Source: Aricia agestis
Taxonomy: Eukaryota > Arthropoda > Insecta > Lepidoptera > Lycaenidae
Length of the DNA stretch: 64,000 nucleotides
Direction: 5' to 3'
Assembly: GCF_905147365.1 (NCBI RefSeq)
Contig: NC_056419.1
Coordinates: 4,161,501-4,225,500 of the forward strand
The position numbers were made by a program, and so were the translations under genes. Positions 30,832 through 40,640 of this stretch are shown here, piece by piece; the first letter of the stretch is position 1, and the number at the start of each line of letters is the position of its first letter. The notes under the pieces are model-generated. The model saw nothing but the letters and a program-made list of their open reading frames with translations, made no database searches and was not told where the DNA came from.

Positions 30832-32740
30832 CAAAATTTTACAAGCAGAAAAAGTTTGAAACATGCTGTTTCAATCATGGCCAGTTTTTGCCAGTTCCGC
30901 TCATCTGCGGTAGCGGTAACCTAATCCCGTGACATTCCGTAAAATCACTAATCCGACCTAATTTTTGACGCCATTTGTCAGGGGCGTTATGAGCGAAACG
31001 CGTCTTGAGCGTTAACTAATGAAAATTGATGACGCCCCTAAATAGTATCAGATGATTCCGGAGTCGGAGAAATTCCGGGCATTTGGGAGTGCAATATTTT
31101 TCGAATTTCGTGTTAGTTTTTTTACATTCTTACTAGACGTTCCATGGTATTTCGCGGAATCGTACATTTTCCCGCAAAAAAAAGTTCCCCATGCCTTTCC
31201 TCGTGGTCTACTCTACCTATATAATATCTGTGGCAAATTTACATCAGTCCACATTTCGCGAGACTGGCATGCAAATTCTTCAGCTTTATAACAAAGATTT
31301 ATTTATTTTCTGGGTTAACTTAATTTAATCACAATAATAGTTATCTTATCAAGTAGTAAGTAATAAGGGACATAACTTATGGTTAATCCATTGCAGTTAA
31401 TTTAAAATCTGTGCAGCGTCCTTTCCTTAGTAACTCGCCATTTACCAGAGCCACGCAAAGTCTTTTTAAAGACCTGGGTGGGGAACTATTGTTGTGATCT
31501 AGATATATACGACATTGCTACTGCAATCCAAACGTTTTGTTTATTCTTTAAAAGCTTTGAGATAAGTACTTAAAAAAATCTCTCCATTCTTAGGAATTTT
31601 TGATGTAGCGTGGTTCACCCCTATCACTTTAATTCGAAGAATTCGTATCCTTTCGAAAACAACATTCGATTGCTCCAGGCGAGCTGAATTTTACGAATTT
31701 CATTTCTTAGATATAAATGTAGTAGTTACCGAGGATAACACTAAAACGCCTCGAGCCAAAACGTGAAGTAAATTGTTGGACCAACATCAAAATACGTGTC
31801 CCGATTCGAAATAGAAAACTCCAAGTACAATGAAATCATCACATTTAATGCTATCCCATGATATAATTAAGAATTTTTGGCCTCAGGCGGTTTTACGACC
31901 ATTTCATTCCGACCTCGAAGATGCTACATTTAATTCTTAACAACAGTTCAACATTATTCGGTGCTGTAATGAAAACCCCACAGAACGTTGGTCTAGAACT
32001 ACGTGAGTGTTGTTGGTCATGACAGGCCATGATTAACTGGTCAGTCTATAATTTTCTAAACTCAGTTGCAAATTATATATTTAAGAGCAATTTGAGATAA
32101 TTGGTGCCTGCAAGAACTAGACCATTTGATTTCCTTAAGACATTTTTATTAGGAAATATTGTGGCATAATAATGATTCACGACTGCTCTATAAACCATTG
32201 ATTTATCTCGTGTATTGCATCACTTACTTTTATTATTACCAAAACAAAATATCATGCAGCACGCAGTTTTTAATCTCTTTAAATTTTTCACAAACCTGTA
32301 GATTTTATTTGGTTAAAAGCAATTAAAAACTTATTGAAATCGTAGAGGAAATACAAAAATATTACAGTGGTTTTATGTTTTTTTTTCTCGGTAAGACTTT
32401 ATGGAATGTGCAAAACGATTTGCCTAAAATGTTGCAACTGTGTATTACTTACAATATTAAAACTTTGAATGTAAGTAATTTCCCTGATATTACTTCATTA
32501 CACCCCAAGGCAAAACATAACAGGGGTTGTTTAAATTTGAACTCCACAATTCGGTGTTAAAGTTTAAAATCGCGAATCAACAAAGTAATGGAGACTTCCC
32601 AAAACAATTACTCTAAATTACGTTATCTTATAGTCATTCAAAATGCGAGGAAATGACACACTTAAAACGTTTACCTGACTTCAATGTTAATAACATATTA
32701 ATGTGTTCTGGTGCAGTTGTAAAATCTTATTTAGTAACTC
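30832..32740. other. Unassigned region with one degraded LRU-like piece
   Basis: At about 31120-31290, TATTTCGCGGAATCGTACAT, CATGCCTTTCCTCGTGGTCT and CTACCTATATAATATCTGTG match another LRU-like unit known from moths. Elsewhere I see no gene, and the 61-codon frame at 32375 has no domain. Confidence 0.4.
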
Positions 32741-32743
32741 TAA

Positions 32744-33006
32744 GGCGGAGCGCAGACGACAGACTATTCGTGACCACAGAATAGATAATAGTACAACCGT
32801 GACGCACTTTTTAGTCCGTCGAAATAGAACCTATAATATGCAATTATAATAATACTGCATAGTAAGTAGTAATGCGGCACACGTCTGCGACAGACTATCC
32901 GTGACGCACTTTTTAGTCCGTGGAAATAGAACCTATGCAATTGCATAGGTTCTATTTCCACGGACTAAAAAGTGCGTGACGGATAGTCTGTCGTCTGCGC
33001 TGCGCC
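32744..33006. mobile_element. Rearranged MITE of the GGCG(G/C)AGCGCAGACGAC family
   Basis: TAA flanks it (32741-32743, 33007-33009). It holds three arm sequences instead of two: a left arm (32744-32834) carrying a 22-base insertion, a second left arm (about 32880-32940) and its exact complement (32941-33006). The last two meet with no loop at 32940/32941 (CCTATGCAA|TTGCATAGG). A partial tandem duplication of the left half explains the structure. Confidence 0.75.
32775..32796 (+). mobile_element. 22-base insertion unit, copy 1
   Basis: The unit begins CACAGAATAG and ends AATAGTACAA. It interrupts the MITE arm exactly within CCGTGAC, which is duplicated on both sides: TCGTGAC at 32768-32774 and CCGTGAC at 32797-32803. 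The same 22 bases with different flanking duplications lie at 46416-46437. Confidence 0.75.
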
Positions 33007-33019
33007 TAAGCACTGCTTT

Positions 33020-33043
33020 AGCGCAGCGCAGACGACAGACTAT
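33020..33043. mobile_element. Terminal fragment of the same MITE family
   Basis: TTAGCGCAGCGCAGACGACA GACT is a left-end piece, ten bases after the 32744 element. It has no partner arm. Confidence 0.6.
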
Positions 33044-33348
33044 TAGACTTTAAGTTAAGGAACAAATTAAGGAACAAAGTTGTTACGACTTAATTAAAAT
33101 TAAAATAAATGTACTGATAAGATTACTTTAGTCTTGTAAATTACAGTTGTTACGGACATAGTTGCAACTATAAATAATTATTGTCCTAGGCCTAGGACAA
33201 CGTGAAATCTAACAACACCTCGTAAGTTAAAATCATTTATTACATACTCTCGAAAAACTTAACCCTCCTTCTGGAAGTACTCAATCGGGTAACAACGAAA
33301 ATATTATGTATCAAAAAAATAGAGAACGACTTCCAATGTAAAAACAAT

Positions 33349-34376
33349 ATGACGAGCGACACATCATACCTTTCCCACCCAGGGTATTGCCTCGAGCACT
33401 CCTTTCTACCCAAAGCTGGAGTGTGTATGTATATCAGAGATGATATCAGCTCTCGCCGCCTCAGCAATCTTGAGGTCATGGACCTATCAAACTTATGGCT
33501 CCGCATAGATTGCGACGACCACCCTCGCGTCTATACGTGCCTATATAGGTCCCATAGTGGTGACCCCGAGACGGACCGACTCTTGGAGCACCTGCAAGCT
33601 GCTTCAGATTTTGTGCAGCAGCAGATCCCATCCGCAGAGATCATAATACTTGGCGACTTTAATGCCCACCACGCCGACTGGCTCAATTCCAGTAAAACTG
33701 ATCATGCGGGGAGATCTGTCTGCAACTTTGCCCTTGCGAACGACTTGACACAACTGGGTACTACGCCTACGCGAATCCCAGATGTGGATGGTCAGAATCC
33801 TTCCTTGTTGGACCTCCTACTGACTTCAAATCCTGACGGCTACCAAATATCCGTAACCGCACCACTTGGTTCATCGGATCATTGCCTTGTTAGGAGTTCT
33901 GTGCCACTTACGACGGTGTTAAGACAGCGCGCTGTTAAATACCGTTGTGTGTGGCACTACAAGTCAGCAGACTGGGATGGGATGCGGTCGTTTTTTGCAT
34001 CCTATCCTTGGGGGCACGTGTGCTTCTCGCCGGATGATACCGACAACACTGCCAACTCTGTTGCCGATGTGGTGATGCAGGGGATGGAACTTTTCATTCC
34101 GACCTCTGTAGTGCCAACTGGCGGCAGATTTCGTCCCTGGTTTGGTTCATCCCCCAAAAAAGCTTCTCGCCGGAAGCAGGAGGCTTACCAATCCTGGGCC
34201 AACGCAGTGTCTGCTCGGGATTTAAATACCAGCACATATAAAAAGGAGTACAACCTTGCCTCTAGGTCCCTCAAGAAAGAGATTACTCGGGCAAAGCAAC
34301 AGCACGTCAATAGAATTGGCAAGAGACTTGAGTGCCTCCCCTCGGGAACCCGTGCATTCTGGTCTCTGGCCAAAGT
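33349..34376 (+). pseudogene. Jockey-type LINE endonuclease and linker
   Basis: The frame starts inside the endonuclease. Visible motifs are KAGVCMYIRDDI (about residue 22), LGDFNAHHADW (101-111, catalytic DFN), PSLLDLLLTS (151-160) and LGSSDHCLV (173-181, the catalytic SDH). In living elements this domain nicks chromosomal DNA to prime reverse transcription. After it comes the basic linker with RFRPWFGSSPKKASRRKQEA and GTRAFWSLAKV. The N-terminal catalytic residues (the region before residue 1) are missing. The true frame shifts near AAAGTATTGAAGG at 34372-34384, one base short, and the natural continuation IEGNFCKA is in the next frame. Confidence 0.88.
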
Positions 34377-35952
34377 ATTGAAGGAAATTTCTGCAAGGCA
34401 ACCATACCATCCCTACACGTAGGAAATGGATCGTTGGCCCAGGACGCAAAGGACAAAGCCGATCTTCTGGGCAAGCTCTTTGCGTCAAACTCGACCCTGG
34501 ATGACGGGGGGCAGAAACCGCCGACCATACCGCGATGCACGAGCATCATGTCGGATATTCGGTTTCATCACCGCTCAGTGAGAAAAACCCTCTGTTCCTT
34601 TGATATCCAAAAGTCGAGTGGGCCTGACGGAATCCCGCCTATTGTGTTGAAAAAGTGTGCTCCAGAGTTTGCTCCGGTCTTGACGCGTCTTTTTCGGCTC
34701 TCCTATTCCAATGGCATCGTCCCGGCTTCCTGGAAGACAGCCTTAGTGCACCCGATCCCCAAAAAAGGTGACCGCTCAAATCCTTCCAACTACAGACCAA
34801 TCGCTATAATATCTCTCTCTTCTCGAAGATAATGGAATTCATTATCAATAGCCAGCTTCTTCGATACTTGGACGGCCAGGGATTGCTAAGCGACAAACAA
34901 TACGGGTTCCGTAAGGGTCGCTCGGCTGGTGATCTCTTGGCATACCTGACTCATCGTTGGGCTCAGGCGATTGAGTCGAAGGGAGAGGCATTGGCTGTTA
35001 GTTTAGACATTGCGAAGGCCTTTGATCGGGTTTGGCATAAAGCGCTGCTATCAAAGCTTCCATCTTAGTTTCTTAGCAGACAGAAGCATAAGGGTCGTAG
35101 TTGACGGCGAATGCTCGGAAACTCAGTCTGTTAATGCTGGTGTCCCTCAGGGATGTGTGCTATCGCCTACTCTATTCATACTGCATATCAATGACATGTT
35201 ACAAACCAACGGCATTCATTGCTATGCCGATGATAGTACAGGTGATGCTGTGTATACCGGCTCCCCTAATATTTCTCGGCAAAATATCACTGAGAGTCGA
35301 AACGAACTTGTGTCTAAGGTGGAGAATTCATTGGAGAAGGTCTCTGAATGGGGTAGACGTAACTTAGTCCAATTCAACCCCACCAAGACACAAGTCTGCA
35401 CGTTCACCACTAAAAAGTCACCAATGGTCGTTTATCCTCGTTTCGAGGGCACATCTTTAACCATCTCCCCTAGCATTGAGATACTTGGCGTCAACATATC
35501 GAGCGAAGTCCAGTTCCGATATCATCTTGAGGGTAAGGCCAAATTAGCCTCCAAGAAGCTTGGTGTTCTTAACAGAGCGAGACAGTACTTCAGTCCGGAC
35601 CAACGCCTACAACTCTACAAGGCGCAGGTTCGGCCTCATATGGAATATTGTTCTCATCTCTGGGCAGGGGCGCCAAAATACCAACTGCTCCCTCTGGATC
35701 GTATCCAACGAAGGGCTGCTCGAATTGTTGACTGCTATAGTGTTTCAAACAGCTTGGACCCCCTGGAATTACGCCGAGATTGTAGCTTCACTCTGCATCC
35801 TCTATCGGTTGTATCACGGGGAGTGCTCGGAGGAATTGTTCGGAATCATACCACCTGCAACTTTTCGCTATCGTCCCATGCGAAAAACATACCATCCTCA
35901 TCACCTTGATGAGTGGCAGTCTTCCACAGTGCGTTTTTCGCGTAACTTTCTT
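34377..35952 (+). pseudogene. Jockey-type LINE reverse transcriptase
   Basis: Motifs in order: KSSGPDGIPPIVLKKCAPE, PIPKKGDRSNPSNYRPIA, DKQYGFRKGRSAGDLL, VSLDIAKAFDRVWH (motif A), GVPQGCVLSPTLF (B) and HCYADDST (C, YADD, catalytic). Then follow VQFNPTKTQVCTF, LASKKLGVLNRARQYF and VRPHMEYCSHLWAG. Breaks: near 34815 (one-base shift); near 35063, where about ten residues between SKLP and FLADRSI are gone; near 35780 (shift into VASLCILYRLYHGECSEELF). At 35950 the frame RFSRNFL joins directly to the last tail codons, skipping the usual block around LWNSLP...FK. All catalytic motifs can be read, but no single frame spans them. Confidence 0.9.
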
Positions 35953-36058
35953 AAACGGCCGGCAACGCACCTACAGCTCTTCTGATGTTGCGAGTGTCCA
36001 TGGGCGACGGTAGTTGCTTACCATCAGGTGACCCGTTTGCTCGTTTGCCCCCTTATTT
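35946..36058 (+). mobile_element. LINE 3' tail identical in kind to the SINE-B tail
   Basis: TTCTTAAACGGCCGGCAACG, CAGCTCTTCTGATGTTGCGA, GTCCATGGGCGACGG, CCATCAGGTGACCCGTTTGC and TCGTTTGCCCCCTTATTT match the SINE-B tail with few differences. In frame it encodes GRQRTYSSSDVASVHGRR and a stop, so the tail is the end of ORF2 plus a short 3' UTR. Reverse transcriptases of this kind often recognise the 3' end of their RNA, which explains why the SINE carries it. Confidence 0.85.
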
Positions 36059-38084
36059 AATTTAGGCAGTTCTGAAAATATTACATACATAGTACACACG
36101 GGTCGAATAGATGTCCTCCTTTTTTAAGTCGGTTGAAAATATATACCCTTATACCAGCTATTGGTCTTTAAACGGTATTCTCGACTGATATAAAAACTTG
36201 TGATGAACTTTCACACACCTACATCTCACAAGGTCACATGAATGATGGTGTCTGCTCTCGCCTTTGACTCCGAGTCGCTCAAACGTCACCTTCCTGCATT
36301 CATAGTCTTGATGGGTTTGTTGATATTTAGCGACTATTCAATAGTTGTACTAAATAGAGGTATTTACGAAGAACGTATATTTTTATGTATACATGTATAA
36401 TTGTATATTTATAATAATTATTATGTTCTGGTTTTGTTCGCCGATGTAATATAGTATTTTTGGCATTTAAATTTTGATCCTCTATATTATAATCATTTCA
36501 TAATCGATTCCTACATAACGTGCTACAAGACAAGAGAAATACGTTTAAAGTGTGTTTGTGAGATGGAGAACATTGATCGCTCATATTTTTGTAATTCTTT
36601 AAAACAAACCAAATATTTTTCGTCACTTTTTTGTCCTTATTTAAGTATAATTTTGTTTTCATTGAAAATAACCTTCTATGATTCCATGTTAACTTCAGTA
36701 TACCGCATCATTAGTGTGCTTTTAAAATTTATTTTTCTGCATAAAACAAATTACGATTATAAAAATTATAAATTATGCCGGACTATAAATCAGGCACACC
36801 AGTAATGATTCATTAAGTGCCTTCCCGGGATCTTGTAATTGACCGATGATGCGCCATATCACTGTGCCTCCCACACCGGCTTCGGTGACGATGGAATGTT
36901 TCATTAATACCAGCGCAGCTTATCTGGAGTATGTTGAAGTGTGTGTGCAGTACACAAAAGCATTGTATTTTCATCACATCCAAAATAAAGATTTAAATTT
37001 CATAAAATATCCCATCAAAGTTCATTCTGATCTTTTCACTTAAGTCTGTTATCGTATCTCCTCAGGCCGCTAACAATATTAATTTTCATAAACGTTGTTA
37101 TTCTCATAACAAAACTTTCACATGAATATACATAGATCGTCTTACATCAAAAACCACAAACATAATCTCCATAATATTATTGCATCATATTATGTAGTAT
37201 ATTATCTTATCTCTATATTGATAGTAAGATTATTTTTGCGCTTTCCGCTAACGTCAATCCCTTGTACCATCTCTAGTATATTGATCATGACTGGCCATGA
37301 CTTTATAGTATCATGATTCATGACGTAAAATAGTATCGTAAACTGACGCGTGTCAGGTTTTTTGTGACCTGCATTAGCGAAAATTGCCCGTAAGTGTGAT
37401 ATATCGCGGTTTTTATGCATGTCTATGATATGAGGTATTCAATTATTGTGTTATTGTTATTTATATACAACTTGACTATGACCACAAAAAATGTTTTGCA
37501 AAAAATAAGTATACTGATTACTGATGTTGAAAAATATATAAAATTGAGCATAAGTAGTTCTACCAGAATCTGATGGCAATTTTGGTCAGCAGATTTTCAA
37601 AAAAATATCCTTGATCATTGCATACATTTTTATATTTGCATGTTATAATAACTAGTGTTCTACTGTATTGTAATTTGCAAGATGGTCCGGAGTCCCTGGT
37701 GTCCTTAAATACAGGCAACGCCTAGTTTAGGCACCAGTCTCCCACAAAACCTGTGATTTATGTAGAATCTTTAATATTGGTGTAATTTTGTGGTGAGAAA
37801 AATAAATATATTTATTATTATTATTATGTTATGAGAGGCCTTCTTAACACACAGAATCAGCCGCTGCGCTGTAAGAAAAAAAGAGGATCAAAATGCTTTA
37901 TTCCAATTATCCCGGTATTGCTAGAGTCAATTTATTTACCCACTTTTAGCCATCTGATTCTGGTAAACCTATATAAATTATAATTTACAAATAAGTGAAA
38001 GAAAAAGGAAGAAAAAAATACACCACATGCATAAAATAAGTGAACAATGATTTGAATGGAAGAAATACTAAAAAATATTTTAAG
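36059..38084. other. Unassigned AT-rich region
   Basis: No gene was recognised. A 'CCTCCTTTTTTAAGTCGGTT' scrap at about 36117 belongs to the LRU group. Frames such as 36563-36805 and 36846-37043 have no domain. One retroposon-like tail is listed at 37679. Confidence 0.4.
37679..37826 (+). repeat. Retroposon-like 3' end with (ATT)n tail
   Basis: GATGGTCCGGAGTCCCTGGT, AGGCACCAGTCTCCCAC, TTGGTGTAATTTTGTGGTGA and a final AAATATATTTATTATTATT tract look like the 3' end of a SINE or LINE. There is one copy only in this window. Confidence 0.45.
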
Positions 38085-38337
38085 ACGTGGGAGAGCCATG
38101 CTTTGGCACGAAGGCGTGAAACAGTTCTTGCGCTGTGTTTCGCCGAATGAGTGAGTTTACCGGAGGCCCAATCCCCTATACCGTTGCCTACCCTCCTATT
38201 CTCTTCCCTTTCCATCCCTACCCTATTCCCTTAAAAAAGGCCGGCAACGCAGATGCAGCGAGTGTCCGTGGGCGACGGAAGTTGCTTTCCATCAGGTGAC
38301 CCGTTTGCTCGTTTACCCCCTTATTTCATAAAAAAAA
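38085..38337 (+). mobile_element. SINE-B (Metulj-like), internally deleted
   Basis: The head ACGTGGGAGAGCCATGCTTT GGCACGAA jumps to GGCGTGAAACAGTTCTTGCG, losing about 60 bases. The tail also lacks CTCTTCTGATG. It ends CCCCCTTATTTCATA plus seven A. Confidence 0.85.
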
Positions 38338-39054
38338 TACATGATCACATTATGCCATACGAAATTCTCCAGCGTTAACTAAAATCAAACAGCTCAACTC
38401 TTACGAGAACACACAAGAATACCTTATCTAAAAACTAAACAAATCCATTATAAAATTGTAGCTTTATTTCGCTAACTCCTACACCAAACATACAGCGTTA
38501 AGCTTTTCGGTTTATAGTGTTTTGGAATGAAACGATAATTTCTGATGACACAAAACGTTAACGCTTACGGAAGAAAGTTAATGGAGACATTTTAAGACGT
38601 GGTTGTGTTCCCTCTTAGATAGTTATCACCTGATCGGCTCCCACAAAGATATGACGCGATGCAGCTTAAACTGTGATTCAAAATTGAACATTATTTACCA
38701 GATAAGAAGTAACAAAATTAGCAAAAGATACAAGATTGCAATGAAAAGTCTTAGAAAGCAAATACAGTTTAATTTTTACTTGATATCTAAAAATCTGTGT
38801 CTTTAAAAACTGATAGGGGGACTAAAAGACAAAAGATAGAAAAAGAGAAATATAATGATGATGGGAATTGCAGCTTGAGCTGATTACAGTAAGAGATTAT
38901 AGAACTAGCTGGAAAGCCAGTATGTCTTTTTACAAAGAATGGCAGAATGGCAACTGCTTGCTTTTAACCACAGGTGGCAGAACTTATCGGCTTGCTTCCT
39001 ATTCCACTTAGGTACTAGTTCCTCGTACTATAATTATAATGTTGTTTTTATACT
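38338..39054. other. Unassigned AT-rich spacer
   Basis: No gene or repeat was recognised. Confidence 0.35.
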
Positions 39055-39062
39055 AAGAAAAG

Positions 39063-39086
39063 CACAGACATAGATCTATGTCTGTG
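39063..39086. mobile_element. 24-base hAT-like remnant, only the two TIRs
   Basis: A perfect palindrome, CACAGACATAGA followed by TCTATGTCTGTG, sits exactly between two copies of AAGAAAAG (39055-39062 and 39087-39094), an 8-base TSD as made by hAT transposases. The arm matches the TIR of the 326-base element at 45801-46126 (CACAGACATAGATCAAG). No interior is left. Confidence 0.8.
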
Positions 39087-39096
39087 AAGAAAAGGT

Positions 39097-39134
39097 AGTA
39101 TTTTCGGAGCACCTTTGTATGCTCCGAAAATACT
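39097..39134. repeat. Hairpin with 15-base arms
   Basis: AGTATTTTCGGAGCA and its exact complement flank the loop CCTTTGTA; weaker pairing extends to AAGG/CCTT. It begins two bases after the TSD of the 24-base remnant. Confidence 0.7.
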
Positions 39135-39139
39135 TCCTT

Positions 39140-40032
39140 TACCCACAACTTGTTTGGTAAAAAAGGCCGCTTGAAGGTCATTACTCTTCTAGTATTGAGG
39201 CTATGTAACCTGACCGGGCATAGGTCATCCACTGTTATCAGTTCAATCTCAGAATTCATGAGATGCCTTCATAAAAAATTCTTTAGAGTTTTAGTGAAGG
39301 CCTAATATTAGGATAACGTTCTCCTTAAAATGTTACATTTTTAGTACCATCAAAAACATTGATTCAAAGGCATACAGACGCACGGACAGACAGACATAAT
39401 ATTACACACTTTTTCATTTATAATATTAGTATGGAAGTGTGGATAGTCTTGTAAGAAATGTACGTATACGCATTCCTTGAAGAATCGTCAATGGTCGTAA
39501 ATTCATCTATTTTTAAATTATTCAAAATACCTAGTTCTCGCGCTGTCGATACTATTATACATGTAACTTAATATTTAATACGATATGTTTATGTCTTAAT
39601 CGACACTGTCTCTGATCTACATCATATAAAATATAAAAATTATGTTTACGATCTAAAATGTAATTGATATCTTCACTAACGTCCCAAAACTAATTATCTG
39701 ATTATGTTGATTGAGATTTTTGATAATTATAACATTTAAGACGACTATATTTTAAAATTAATACTTAGTTAACAGGCTCATTACATTGGAAGGACGTGTG
39801 TGATTAAAATTTATGGACATCCGAACAAAAACTGTAGAAAATCGATTGCAACTTTCAAAGTTTGTTATGAAATTATTTCCATTTACTTTATTAAAGTAGC
39901 AGACCAAGAGGGCTATCTTAATATTTCATAACCTAACAGTAGTAGGAAGTAGGAACTTAATAAAAGTTTGGTGTAGTAAAGTTTTACGGAAATCAGTAAC
40001 GTTATTTCTATGATAAGAAATACATACTATAC
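39140..40032. other. Unassigned spacer with an LRU tail
   Basis: At about 39370-39435 ACGCACGGACAGACAGACAT and ATTTATAATATTAGTATGGA are the 3' end of an LRU. The rest holds no gene I can name. Confidence 0.4.
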
Positions 40033-40035
40033 TTA

Positions 40036-40175
40036 GCCCCAATTTCACCAACGACCGTTAAAGTTAACGCTCGAATTAGTATCACGTTACCTCTTTCGTT
40101 TTTCTTATGAATGAAAGAGAAGACATGACATTTTAACAAGCTGTTAACACTAACAGACGTTGGTGAAATTGGGGC
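40036..40175. mobile_element. 140-base MITE with GCCCCAATTTCACCAACG TIRs, TTA duplication
   Basis: GCCCCAATTTCACCAACG at the left is the exact complement of the right end CGTTGGTGAAATTGGGGC. TTA lies on both sides (40033-40035, 40176-40178). Next to each TIR is GTTAA-type sequence. It is related to the 1.03 kb element at 18236. Confidence 0.85.
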
Positions 40176-40189
40176 TTAATATTATAAAT

Positions 40190-40395
40190 ACGAAAATGTG
40201 TCTATCTGTTTGTCCGTCCGTCCTCTTCAGGCCTAAACCGCTGAACCGATTTGCATGAAATTTGGTATGGTCGAGATACTTTGAGTCCCGGGGCAAGGAC
40301 ATAGGATGCTTTTTATCCGGCAAAAATGAACGGTACCCACGTTATAAACGAAAACGAAGTTTGGCTAATCGGAGTTGCGGGCGTCATCTAGTTAC
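40190..40395 (-). repeat. LRU copy, left half of a head-to-head pair
   Basis: AAATACGAAAATGTGTCTAT, CTGTTTGTCCGTCCGTCC, AAACCGCTGAACCGATTTGC, AGTCCCGGGGCAAGGACATA and the end TCGGAGTTGCGGGCGTCATC TAG. Confidence 0.72.
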
Positions 40396-40419
40396 TAGAT
40401 GAAGACTAGACTCTTGTAT

Positions 40420-40640
40420 AACAACTCTGTTGCGCCAAAAATCGTTTATCGCGCGTGAACCGTACTTTCCGGGATAAAAAGTATCCTATGTCCTTTCTCG
40501 GGTCTCAAAGTATCTCCATGCCTTATTTCAGCAAAATCGGTTCAGCGGTTTGAGCGTAAAGAGGTAACAGACAGACAGACAGAGGGACAGACTGACAGAC
40601 AGACGGACAGACAGACACACTTTCGCATTTATAATATGGG
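40420..40640 (+). repeat. LRU copy with (GACA)n, right half of the pair
   Basis: ACAACTCTGTTGCGCCAAAA, CGTTTATCGCGCGTGAACCG, AGCAAAATCGGTTCAGCGGT, GAGGTAACAGACAGACAGAC and TTTCGCATTTATAATATGGG. An imperfect (GACA)n tract of about 55 bases spans 40565-40620. Only about 25 bases separate it from the opposite copy. Confidence 0.75.

Larger units (their letters stand above)
33349..36058 (+). mobile_element. Jockey-type LINE, 5' truncated and frameshifted
   Basis: The block encodes an APE endonuclease followed by a reverse transcriptase in the order and with motifs of Jockey/CR1-group non-LTR retrotransposons. The reading passes through several frames, so single-base indels near 34377, 34815, 35068 and 35780 have broken it. 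ORF1 and the start of ORF2 are missing. The 3' end is the short tail shared with SINE-B and stops at CCCCCTTATTTAATTTAGG without a long poly-A. I could not find a TSD. The frame stays open upstream to about 33188, but the residues there do not look like ORF2. Confidence 0.88.

Noticed and set aside
34185..34549. Minus-strand open frames within the LINE
   Set aside because: They are shadows of the endonuclease and reverse transcriptase coding strand.
40561..40620. CRISPR-like array of short repeats
   Set aside because: It is an imperfect (GACA)n microsatellite within an LRU; no spacers.
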